From contig DBCF01000017.1 of the NCBI GenBank assembly GCA_002292925.1, positions 11,886 to 20,357 of the forward strand: a DNA stretch of 8,472 bases, written 5' to 3'. Below are positions 1-6,559 of the stretch, one piece after another. Position 1 is the first letter of the stretch, and each line of letters starts with the position of its first letter. Under the pieces are notes generated by a model, which saw only the letters and a program-made list of their open reading frames with translations, had not been told where the DNA came from and ran no database searches. Source of the stretch: Roseiflexaceae bacterium UBA965. GTDB taxonomy: Bacteria; Chloroflexota; Chloroflexia; Chloroflexales; Roseiflexaceae. Made by a program: the position numbers and the translations under genes.

Positions 1-115
1 TGATGCGGAGCCGATTGGTGCGGATATCGCTGACGATGGTGTCGTTGATGGCGGTTGTACTAAACGTCAAAAACTGTTTCAACAACGATATAGAGGCGTC
101 AATAAACGTGTGCAC
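1..115 (-). CDS. 5' end of an unidentified gene, cut by the window edge
   Basis: A reading frame opens with GTG at 115-113 and stays open for 38 codons to the left edge. What supports it is the ribosome-binding site AGGGAG at 127-122, six nt before the GTG, and its place 12 nt after the stop of the propeller gene on the same strand. The visible peptide starts VHTFIDASISLLKQFLTF and continues TTAINDTIVSDIRTNRLRI. It looks amphipathic and helical, with no motif I recognise. A rival frame on the plus strand (2-199) has no visible start and overlaps the end of the propeller gene, so I prefer the minus-strand reading. Function unknown; it is probably cotranscribed with the propeller gene. Confidence 0.5.
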   Translation of the reverse strand, partial: MHTFIDASISLLKQFLTFSTTAINDTIVSDIRTNRLRI

Positions 116-121
116 GATGCG

Positions 122-127
122 CTCCCT
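122..127 (-). promoter_or_regulatory. Ribosome-binding site deciding the GTG start at 115
   Basis: AGGGAG on the minus strand lies directly after the stop codon of the propeller gene and six nt before a GTG. It is the main reason for calling a gene in the last 115 bases of the window. Confidence 0.5.
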
Positions 128-2845
128 CTATTGAGTGATATTAACCGCAATCGCATGCAAACTACTCACCACATACAATGTGTCGTCTGCGAGGAGTAAC
201 CGCCGAGGCCTGCCCAAATTCGACTCAACGGCATAGTTGATGGGGAGATCACGAATCCACCGAGTTACCTGACCGTTGCCCACAGCAAATTCGAGTAACC
301 GTCCATCCATAAACAACAGATAGCCATGTGTGGCGGTAATCACTGGCACCTCTGCCAAGGCGGTGGTGAGAGGGATTTGCCAGATGATTTGCTGGGTTTG
401 CGGGTTTAGTGCGCGAATATCGCTAGATGTAGTTGCAACTAAATTTGGCGAATTGGGCACGGCGTGGAGCGAGTCAAAGGCTGACTGCCAGTCGCTTTGG
501 TTATTTAGTTGCCCAGTTGATTGTGCGAGGCAATCAATCTTGGTACTGGTAGTGTGTGACACAACCCCACAAATTTCGGTATCACGGAGGGTCAGGTGTT
601 GGAGCACTTCAGGTTGTTGCCATTGTAATGTCCCATCGGTAATGGCATATGATTCGACACCAGCAACGAAGACATGCTGGTCATCAAACACAATATCGTC
701 GGCATACGTGAGCGCATGCGTGGTTTGTTCCCACAGCACCCGACCATCTACGCGGTCAATAGCGCGCAAATGACCGTTGATTAATTCGTCTTGAAAAAAA
801 TGGAGCACCATGCTGGGGTATGGGATGATGAAATGTAAAAATGCCCCGGGGGTAGCGATTTGCCATTGAGGTTGCCCCTGCAAATTATAGGCGTTGAGGC
901 TGTTGGTATCAGCTATATAGAAATAATTTACATCGGTGGCAAAGGCTAGGGGCATTGTTGATGTCATGCCAATTTGTTGTCGGTCGATGATGTCCCCACT
1001 CGTTGGGGCGAAGCGTGACATAGTGCGGTCAATATGGAGGGTGACTAATTGATTATTGGAATCAAGCGTGCGTTGTGTGAATGATTGGCTATTAATTGGC
1101 GGCTTTGTGACAATCTGATACCAGCGTTGTACCAATGGTGTGATGACTGGTGGTGGCTGGAGTGCAATGATTTGTCCTTTGGTGCTTGCCCATACGATAG
1201 TAGTAGCGGTAATGATGGGCATGGTGCGTAAGTCGATTTGGTGTGCGTTGCTGTCGCTAATGGTATCGAGTGAGCGAATGTCCCACATGGCTTGTGTTTG
1301 CCCTTGGGTGGTGTAGAGTTTGATACGATCACGGGTCGTTATCAATAAACCAGCGTCACTAAAGCGGGGTGGTGCATTGCTGGTGACTGCGATCCGATGC
1401 ATAATCTCACCACGCTGACTATCAATCAATATGACATCATTGCTGGTGGCGACTGCGAGTGTTGCCCCATGATTGGTGATTGGCCAATCACCGTTGGCCA
1501 GCACGGCGAGCTGCCATTGTAGCTGCCCGGTGCTCAGCTGGTAGGCACTCACCGTGCCGTCAAACGCTACGGTGTAGACGGCGTTTTGGTCGAGTACGAG
1601 GTCGGCAACAATCGTTTGGTCGCTTCCTGTTTGCCAGCGTTGTTGGCCTGTTAGTGTATATGCGGTGAGCACTCCTGTTTGGCTGGCGACGATGATTTGC
1701 TTGTTGTGGGGGTCATAGACCGGTGTTGCCGACACATAATTAGCACTATCGACGTGCCAGATTTCGTGGCCATCATTGGCATCGAGGAGACTCACCCGCC
1801 CGCCACTATCAGCAAATACAATCCCTGCTGGTGTTGGGCACGGATCTGCAACTGCGGCATTGGCGAGTGACTGCTCCCAGCGCATTAACCCTGTCTCGTT
1901 AATAGCAACCGCCATTTTGTGCGTCGTCCCAAACACTATCCCGCCGTGGTACGGATTATACGTGGGATTACTATAGGCTTCGCCTGCGACTGCATAGCGC
2001 CATGCTTCGTGACCATCGCGCATATCCATTGCCATCACATAGCCACCGGTCATGGCGATGATGACTTGGTTGGGGGTTGCGCTGTAGCTGGGATTACCAA
2101 TCAAGCTCTCACCAATATTGATGGGTTGCAATTTACCGAGACGGGTGTGTTGCCAATCGCTGATTGTGCGTGGCTGGGTGTTGGTCGGTGTAGTTGCTTC
2201 TGTGTTGAGTGGTGTATCGCCTGCGATGCGGGTAAACAAGTGTTGCGATGGACTGCCCCGTTGTTGTTTAGTTAAGTTGTCATAACAAAAAACTTCTTGC
2301 CATGTGCGCCATTGTGGTGTAGCAATAGTGGTGACTTGACAATCCCCTTCGTACCCTAGCGTGCCGCTCACGACTCCAATTTGCGTATTATCGGTGTGCT
2401 GCCAAGTATGTGGGGTACGGTTGTTGGGGCGTATCAATAGCGCAGGTTGCACTGAAGTAGCTTTGGTCGCGTCGACGATACCTATCAAATAGTCGCCATC
2501 GGCGTGGCGTACGTAATATTCTTGGGTTACGCTAATCGTGTTGGCTTGTTTTTGGCGGCGGGTAATCATAAATATCCGCCCTTGTTTTACAATTTGGCTA
2601 TTGATGTAAAAGCTGTGGGGCATCATATTGCCCATGCGAAAGAGCGGCACTGGCTCGATTTGCCATTGCTCACGATCATTGCCATAGGCAAACAATATGC
2701 TGTGTGCGCTATCGATAGGCAGGAGCTTATCTAATTGCTGGTATGGACGAATTGGTACATATGGCATAAACAGGGCTACTACCGCACCAATAACCAGCAC
2801 AAAGATGCCTATGATTGCAAAAATGTCACGGATACGATTCATCAT
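128..2845 (-). CDS. Membrane-anchored PQQ-type beta-propeller protein (two propellers)
   Basis: The frame could open at a GTG at 2878, but that lies inside the terminator hairpin. I choose the ATG at 2845 (a second ATG follows at 2842), giving 905 residues; no strong ribosome-binding site is seen. Residues 8-28 form one hydrophobic segment after a basic N-terminus, with no lipobox cysteine, so it is probably a signal anchor with the rest outside the cytoplasm. Residues about 30-235 have no recognised fold and hold a Cys pair (169, 187). PQQ-type blade motifs (D/TG-x-x-x-W) end near 282, 323, 363, 404, 444, 483 and 521, then 661, 705, 742, 782 (degenerate), 822 and 863. The spacing of about 40 residues, with a break between 521 and 661, suggests two propellers of seven or eight blades. 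Such repeats occur in BamB-like scaffolds and quinoprotein dehydrogenases. I see nothing that proves an enzyme, and a binding or scaffold role is only an inference. Confidence 0.85.
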   Translation of the reverse strand: MMNRIRDIFAIIGIFVLVIGAVVALFMPYVPIRPYQQLDKLLPIDSAHSILFAYGNDREQWQIEPVPLFRMGNMMPHSFYINSQIVKQGRIFMITRRQKQANTISVTQEYYVRHADGDYLIGIVDATKATSVQPALLIRPNNRTPHTWQHTDNTQIGVVSGTLGYEGDCQVTTIATPQWRTWQEVFCYDNLTKQQRGSPSQHLFTRIAGDTPLNTEATTPTNTQPRTISDWQHTRLGKLQPINIGESLIGNPSYSATPNQVIIAMTGGYVMAMDMRDGHEAWRYAVAGEAYSNPTYNPYHGGIVFGTTHKMAVAINETGLMRWEQSLANAAVADPCPTPAGIVFADSGGRVSLLDANDGHEIWHVDSANYVSATPVYDPHNKQIIVASQTGVLTAYTLTGQQRWQTGSDQTIVADLVLDQNAVYTVAFDGTVSAYQLSTGQLQWQLAVLANGDWPITNHGATLAVATSNDVILIDSQRGEIMHRIAVTSNAPPRFSDAGLLITTRDRIKLYTTQGQTQAMWDIRSLDTISDSNAHQIDLRTMPIITATTIVWASTKGQIIALQPPPVITPLVQRWYQIVTKPPINSQSFTQRTLDSNNQLVTLHIDRTMSRFAPTSGDIIDRQQIGMTSTMPLAFATDVNYFYIADTNSLNAYNLQGQPQWQIATPGAFLHFIIPYPSMVLHFFQDELINGHLRAIDRVDGRVLWEQTTHALTYADDIVFDDQHVFVAGVESYAITDGTLQWQQPEVLQHLTLRDTEICGVVSHTTSTKIDCLAQSTGQLNNQSDWQSAFDSLHAVPNSPNLVATTSSDIRALNPQTQQIIWQIPLTTALAEVPVITATHGYLLFMDGRLLEFAVGNGQVTRWIRDLPINYAVESNLGRPRRLLLADDTLYVVSSLHAIAVNITQ

Positions 2846-2860
2846 GTGACCATCGGTAAG

Positions 2861-2896
2861 ATAGAAAAACACCGGCACAACTGTGGTTGTGCCGGT
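2861..2896 (-). terminator. Rho-independent terminator after the yggT pair
   Basis: The arms ACCGGCACAAC (2871-2881) and GTTGTGCCGGT (2886-2896) pair perfectly over 11 bp around a TGTG loop. On the minus strand the hairpin is followed by GTTTTTCTAT (2870-2861), a usable U-tract. It starts 13 nt after the stop codon of the short yggT gene. On the plus strand the T-tract is lacking, so it acts for leftward transcription. Only 15 nt separate its end from the ATG of the propeller gene. Confidence 0.85.
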
Positions 2897-2909
2897 ATCT
2901 CGACAATTA

Positions 2910-3143
2910 CTAAATGTTTAGTACGCGCACGATGATATTCAAGATGACGATGACGACGAGTGGTGAAAAATCGATGTTGTTGAAGGTTACTTTGTCACGA
3001 ATGGGGGCGAGGACGGGCTCAGTAATCTGCTTGAGGGCAGTATTGAGACTGTTGGTGTTGTATTTGTCGACCCACTGCATGATAAAACGAATGAACAACG
3101 CGATTTCATACAACCAGATAATTGTACTGATAATTCCCAGCAT
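2910..3143 (-). CDS. yggT: YggT-family small membrane protein, short copy
   Basis: A 77-residue protein with a hydrophobic helix at about 3-22, a conserved R19FIMQW segment, a middle TEPVLAPIRD (41-50) and a hydrophobic C-terminus after NIDFSPLV. The pattern TEPxLxPIR...DxSPLV is the hallmark of the YggT/YCF19 family. Family members are small integral membrane proteins, in several bacteria found near cell-division genes; their molecular role is poorly defined. The frame could start at an ATG at 3149, but AAAGGAG ends only 1 nt before it; the ATG at 3143 has a 7-nt spacing and is preferred. The length from the RF(I) segment to TEP is close to the usual family spacing. It is the downstream half of a tandem pair and is followed by a terminator. 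Confidence 0.85.
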   Translation of the reverse strand: MLGIISTIIWLYEIALFIRFIMQWVDKYNTNSLNTALKQITEPVLAPIRDKVTFNNIDFSPLVVIVILNIIVRVLNI

Positions 3144-3440
3144 GTGCATGCTCCTTTACGATGTGCATCTAATGATAGTAGTATTGTTACCGCGCATTAG
3201 AAACTAAAAATACTTGTGAGAACACCGGCAACGATGCTTAAGATGACACTGACGACGAGTGGTGACAAATCGATGTGGTTGAATGTCACTTTGTCACGAA
3301 TGGGCGCAAGGACCGGTTCAGTGATTGGTATGAGTGTTCCATTCACAATTTTAAGTGTGGCAATGATACTTTTGAATACGGGATGCACGCTGTTGATGTC
3401 GATGGTGTCGATCCACTGCATGATAAAACGAATAAACAAC
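2941..3440. repeat. Diverged tandem duplication covering the two yggT genes
   Basis: The segment 2941-3026 aligns without gaps to 3240-3325; by eye about 74 of 85 positions are identical. A second block, 3072-3100 against 3413-3440, is nearly identical (it includes CACTGCATGATAAAACGAAT). Between these blocks the right-hand copy has about 42 extra bases. The repeat offset is 299 in the first block and 341 in the second, which agrees with one insertion or deletion of whole codons. Both copies are in frame and intact. Confidence 0.85.
3151..3157 (-). promoter_or_regulatory. Ribosome-binding site placing the short yggT start at 3143
   Basis: AAAGGAG on the minus strand is 7 nt from the ATG at 3143 but only 1 nt from the ATG at 3149, so the inner start is favoured. 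The string CGTAAAGG just upstream also precedes the long yggT copy (CGTAAAGGGG), which suggests the duplication carried the leader along. Confidence 0.65.
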
Positions 3441-3481
3441 ATTAATTGATACACCTGAATGATTGTTGCGATGATCATCAT
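3197..3481 (-). CDS. yggT: YggT-family small membrane protein, long copy with internal insertion
   Basis: A 94-residue paralogue of the neighbouring short gene. It has an N-terminal hydrophobic helix (2-21), R18FIMQW, then ITEPVLAPIRDKVTF (53-67) and HIDLSPLV, followed by a C-terminal hydrophobic helix (75-93). Between the RFIMQW segment and TEP it has 14 more residues than its neighbour (around KSIIATLKIVNGTLI, 37-51), partly hydrophobic and beyond the usual family spacing. The ATG at 3481 has AAAGGGG ten nt upstream; that site overlaps the panE stop codon, so the gene is probably translated from the panE message. An ATG at 3478 is a possible alternative. Function in the family is not well established; a membrane role is safe, anything further is inference. 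Confidence 0.85.
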   Translation of the reverse strand: MMIIATIIQVYQLMLFIRFIMQWIDTIDINSVHPVFKSIIATLKIVNGTLIPITEPVLAPIRDKVTFNHIDLSPLVVSVILSIVAGVLTSIFSF

Positions 3482-3496
3482 AATGAACGTACCCCT

Positions 3497-4417
3497 TTAC
3501 GATATTCGGCTTTCGGTGGTTGTATCGACGATGTCCATCATAACACACAGCAGGTGATTAATCGGGACAGAGATACCACAAGTATGGGCATAGCGCACCA
3601 CTGCGCCATTAATGGTAGCGATTTCACTGGGACTGCCACGCAACACATCTTGTAATGTCGAAGACCGATTGGCAGCGGTGGCTGTCGCCACAGCGAGTAC
3701 GTGGGTAAGCGGGTCGCTGTATGGGAGCGTAATCCCAAGCGCACCTGCTACCGCGACTGCTTCATTGACTGCTTGGGTCAACAACGCACGAGCGCCGGCA
3801 TGACTCGCGACCATTCCATTCGGTATGCGCAAAATCCCCGTGAGGGCATTTATGCCGACGTTGACAACCAACTTGCCCCACACCAAACTGTCCAAATCAG
3901 CACTAGCATGCGCCGGTAGCCCCCCCTCAGTAAACGCCGCACTCAATTGCTGAATCATGGCTGGTGCGCGGGTGGTGGCAAACACCGTATCACCCATGCC
4001 AGCATGGCGCACGTGCCCGGGGCCGACTAATGTTGCGCCCAGCGACGTGACGCCGCGAGTAACCCGTGCGTCGCCGAGTGTTTCGGCCAACACGTCGGCG
4101 CCGCCAATACCGTTTTGGAGCGTCACACAGATGCCGTGGGGGGCGAGGGCGTGGGCTGCTTGTTGGGCAGCCCACGTGGTCTGGTGATATTTCACCAGTA
4201 CCAGCGCCACATCGGCACCACCCACGGTGTGGGCATCAGTGGTGGCATGGGGGTGACAAGTGGTGGTGAGGCCGTCACGTTCGCGGCGTAGCCCCTGTTG
4301 GTTGATGGTGTCGACTTGCGTCTGCCAGCCATCAACCAACCACACCTCGTGGTGGGGTGCGAGGTATGAGGCCAGCAGGCACCCCATTGCGCCAGCGCCA
4401 ATAATCGCTATTTTCAC
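3497..4417 (-). CDS. panE: 2-dehydropantoate 2-reductase (ketopantoate reductase)
   Basis: A cytoplasmic enzyme that reduces 2-dehydropantoate to pantoate with NADPH in pantothenate/CoA synthesis. At 306 residues it has the family's normal length. The N-terminal Rossmann fold opens with GAGAMG (7-12). QNG at 101-103 carries the conserved Asn. The C-terminal helical domain has WGKLVVNVGIN (180-190), giving the catalytic Lys182 and the substrate-binding Asn186 and Asn190, then S252/S253 and Glu265 in SPSEIATINGAVV. All expected active-site residues are present. The start is GTG at 4417; its last two bases and the next A form the panB stop, so the genes overlap by four nt (GTGA) and are probably translationally coupled. 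PanE homologues sometimes act on other 2-keto acids, but adjacency to panB makes the pantoate role likely. Confidence 0.95.
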   Translation of the reverse strand: MKIAIIGAGAMGCLLASYLAPHHEVWLVDGWQTQVDTINQQGLRRERDGLTTTCHPHATTDAHTVGGADVALVLVKYHQTTWAAQQAAHALAPHGICVTLQNGIGGADVLAETLGDARVTRGVTSLGATLVGPGHVRHAGMGDTVFATTRAPAMIQQLSAAFTEGGLPAHASADLDSLVWGKLVVNVGINALTGILRIPNGMVASHAGARALLTQAVNEAVAVAGALGITLPYSDPLTHVLAVATATAANRSSTLQDVLRGSPSEIATINGAVVRYAHTCGISVPINHLLCVMMDIVDTTTESRIS

Positions 4418-5253
4418 GCGCCGGCCTCGAGGCGGCGCAACAACTCGGCATCAATCGGGAAGCTGTTTTCGGCACCGGGGAATTGGCCATTGAGCACATC
4501 TTGGTGGTATTGTTGCATGCCGTTTTGGATGAGCTGGCCTGCTTCGGCATAGCGTTTGCCAAAGGGCAACCCAAAGCCGGGGAACATGCCAAACATTTCG
4601 TGGGTGACCAACACTTGCCCGTCACAGCCAATCCCCGCGCCAATCCCAATGGTGGGGACTTTGAGTCGTGACGTGATGTAGGCTGCCAAATCTGCCGGCA
4701 CGGCTTCCATCAACACACACCAGCATCCTGCGGCTTCCATCGCCAAGGCATCATCCAAAATCCGTTTGGCGGCGGCGTAGTTTTGGCCACCGATGACGTT
4801 GATGCCGCCGAGGCTGGCTGCGGTTTGGGGTGTCAAGCCAATATGGGCGATAACGGCAATCCCGGCATCGACGATGGCTTTGGCGGTGGGGGCTTGCTTG
4901 CTGGTGCCTTCCAATTTGACACAATCCATGCCTGCTTCTTTGATGAGGCGGCCGGCGTTGCGGATGGCTTCGCTGATGTCGGCTTGATAGGCCATAAAGG
5001 GCATATCACCGACCAACAAACAGGTTTTGGCGGTGCGACCGACTGCTTTGCAATGGTGCACCATTTCGTCCATGGTGACGGGTGAGGTGCCACTATACCC
5101 GAGCATGACCATGCCCAACGAATCGCCGACTAGGATCATTTCGACCCCAGAATCATCGACGAGACGGGTAAACGGTGCGTCATAGGCGGTGAGCATGGCA
5201 AATTTGCGTTGCCCTTTGAGCGATTGAATAAACGGGATGGTTACCTTGGCCAT
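4414..5253 (-). CDS. panB: 3-methyl-2-oxobutanoate hydroxymethyltransferase
   Basis: PanB transfers a hydroxymethyl group from 5,10-methylene-tetrahydrofolate to 2-oxoisovalerate, giving ketopantoate, the first committed step to pantothenate. The 279-residue protein matches the family length and aligns along the whole TIM barrel. Seen directly are GDSLGM (43-48; Asp44 is a metal ligand), GDMPFM (82-87; Asp83), KLEGT (113-117), AHIGLTPQ (136-143), MEAVP (182-186; Glu183 in the catalytic position) and GIGAG (203-207). The frame continues 64 codons upstream without family resemblance. I place the start at ATG 5253, which has AAAGGAG six nt before it and begins MAKVTIPFIQ as expected. The product is the substrate of PanE, encoded next with a 4-nt overlap. 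panC and panD are not in the window. Confidence 0.97.
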   Translation of the reverse strand: MAKVTIPFIQSLKGQRKFAMLTAYDAPFTRLVDDSGVEMILVGDSLGMVMLGYSGTSPVTMDEMVHHCKAVGRTAKTCLLVGDMPFMAYQADISEAIRNAGRLIKEAGMDCVKLEGTSKQAPTAKAIVDAGIAVIAHIGLTPQTAASLGGINVIGGQNYAAAKRILDDALAMEAAGCWCVLMEAVPADLAAYITSRLKVPTIGIGAGIGCDGQVLVTHEMFGMFPGFGLPFGKRYAEAGQLIQNGMQQYHQDVLNGQFPGAENSFPIDAELLRRLEAGA

Positions 5254-5259
5254 GAGTGA

Positions 5260-5266
5260 CTCCTTT
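5260..5266 (-). promoter_or_regulatory. Ribosome-binding site fixing the panB start
   Basis: AAAGGAG on the minus strand lies six nt before ATG 5253. It supports the shorter panB product over the 64-codon upstream extension, which overlaps the end of the M20 gene. Confidence 0.85.
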
Positions 5267-5313
5267 GTCAATACACCGGGAATTTCACGCGGTGTTTGGT
5301 TTATTCTACGGCA

Positions 5314-5341
5314 ATTATGCAGGGTGTTGGTATGTCTGCAA
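5314..5341 (-). promoter_or_regulatory. Weak candidate promoter for panB
   Basis: On the minus strand, TTGCAG (5341-5336) is 16 nt from CATAAT (5319-5314), which matches five of six bases of the -10 consensus; the -35 match is only three of six. It overlaps the last codons of the M20 gene and would start RNA within the 61-nt gap before panB. This gap is the longest upstream of the terminator, so an internal promoter is reasonable, but the match is weak. Confidence 0.2.
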
Positions 5342-6556
5342 AAAATGTAAGGCGGCATGTACATAGACCGCCGCGGCCTGCTCGACTTCCGCCACAAGCA
5401 CGTATTCGTTGGGCTGATGGGGGATGCGTTTGCCACCAGGCCCATAGACTACCACTGGCACTCCCGCATCACGGGTAATAATCGTGCCATCGGTTGATCC
5501 GGGTACCCCGCCGAACGGTGCCTCTTGCTGGTAGACGGTGCGATGCCCATGCTGAAGCGATTGCACTAACGGGTGATCGGCGGCGATTTCGGTCGACGGG
5601 CGGTCATCGATGATACTCACCGCAAACCGAAAGGCACTGTCGAATTGCTGCACTTCGTGCAGCAATTCCTCGACCCGCGCCACAATCGCCGGGTGTGATA
5701 CACCCGGGATGGTGCGGATGTCGAGGTAGGCGTCACAGCTGTCGGGCAATACATTGATTTGGCTGGCTTCGCCGCTAATCGGGGCCCGGGCCACGGTGGG
5801 ACTGAGGTAGATTTTGCCCAGCAACGGGTGTTCGCCGTGGGCCGCCCGTAATTCGGTTTGGATGGCGAGGACGCGGTGCAACAAATGAATCATGCCAGTG
5901 AGGGCATTGACCCCTTCTTCGGGCATGGCGCCGTGGGCGACCCGCCCAAACGACTCGAGTTTGAGCCGCAGTGCCCCTTTTTGGGCAATACAGACTTCAT
6001 GCTCTTCGGGCTCACAGATAATCGCTCCGGCGGCACCCGTGGCATGACCACGGGCGACGATATCTTTGATGCCAATCATCAATCCTTCCTCGTCCACGGG
6101 GATGAGCAAGCGGATGGTACCGGCAAATTGGGCACCAGCCAGTTGGATGGCCCGCACCGCATACAGCATCGCCGCCACGCCCCCTTTCATGTCGGCAGTA
6201 CCCCTGCCATACATGCGGCCATCGACAATCGTGGCGCCAAAGGGATCGTATGTCCAGGCACTCCTATCGCCCGGCGTGACCACATCGGTATGTCCTTCAA
6301 ACAACAGCAATGGTCCTGCACCGGCAGTACCGCGTAACTCGGCGACGATATTGGGCCGCCCAGGAGCGACTTCCCAGCGTTGGGGTTGTAAGCCCCATTC
6401 GTCGAGTAGGTCGTAGATGAGGGTGGCAGCGGCAGTTTCGTTGGCGCTGGCGACTCCTGGCAAGTAGACACTGGGGGTTTGTACGAGGGTGGTGAGAAAG
6501 GCAATCATGCCGGCATTGTCGAGGTGTGCCAACGCTTGTGTGGTAGTATCTGTCAT
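5315..6556 (-). CDS. M20-family zinc hydrolase (ArgE/DapE/CPG2-like amidohydrolase)
   Basis: A 413-residue cytoplasmic metallohydrolase that would cleave an amide bond in a peptide or an N-acyl amino acid. The two-zinc site is complete: H89 and D91 in GHTDVV (88-93), D122 in RGTADMKGG (118-126), the general base and ligand E156/E157 in DEEG (155-158), E182 in CEPEE (181-185) and H380 in PHQPNE (379-384). The lid/dimerisation domain lies at about 190-300 and carries H209 in RVAHGAMPEEG. The sequence resembles the ArgE/DapE group, but family membership does not fix the substrate, and acetylornithine, succinyl-diaminopimelate and dipeptides are all possible. The ATG at 6556 is 3 nt after the ecfT stop with GGGA upstream, so it belongs to the transporter operon and may act on an imported compound (inference). 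Confidence 0.9.
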   Translation of the reverse strand: MTDTTTQALAHLDNAGMIAFLTTLVQTPSVYLPGVASANETAAATLIYDLLDEWGLQPQRWEVAPGRPNIVAELRGTAGAGPLLLFEGHTDVVTPGDRSAWTYDPFGATIVDGRMYGRGTADMKGGVAAMLYAVRAIQLAGAQFAGTIRLLIPVDEEGLMIGIKDIVARGHATGAAGAIICEPEEHEVCIAQKGALRLKLESFGRVAHGAMPEEGVNALTGMIHLLHRVLAIQTELRAAHGEHPLLGKIYLSPTVARAPISGEASQINVLPDSCDAYLDIRTIPGVSHPAIVARVEELLHEVQQFDSAFRFAVSIIDDRPSTEIAADHPLVQSLQHGHRTVYQQEAPFGGVPGSTDGTIITRDAGVPVVVYGPGGKRIPHQPNEYVLVAEVEQAAAVYVHAALHFLQTYQHPA

Positions 6557-6559
6557 CAG

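Noticed and set aside
2..199. Open plus-strand frame at the left edge (DAEPIGADIADDGVVDGG...), ending at TAA 197-199.
   Set aside because: No start is visible, it overlaps the C-terminal codons of the propeller gene, and the minus-strand frame in the same place has a proper ribosome-binding site. It would need sequence to the left to be revived.
2846..2878. Longer N-terminus of the propeller protein from GTG 2878.
   Set aside because: It would put the start codon inside the terminator stem, and the added residues precede the basic-then-hydrophobic anchor expected at the N-terminus.
4192..4649. Other frames antisense or shifted within panE and panB.
   Set aside because: Both genes have complete motifs in one frame with no frameshift, so these are shadows of biased codon use.
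5273..5295. Inverted repeat ACACCG/CGGTGT in the gap before panB, considered as a terminator or riboswitch part.
   Set aside because: Only 6 bp with an 11-nt loop and no T-tract; the 61-nt gap is too short for a known riboswitch.
5254..5445. 64-codon N-terminal extension of PanB.
   Set aside because: It overlaps the end of the M20 gene, does not resemble PanB, and the start at 5253 has a strong ribosome-binding site and the expected family N-terminus.
5858..6337. 159-codon plus-strand frame inside the M20 gene.
   Set aside because: It lies wholly antisense to an intact enzyme with a full active site, and its peptide has no recognisable domain.
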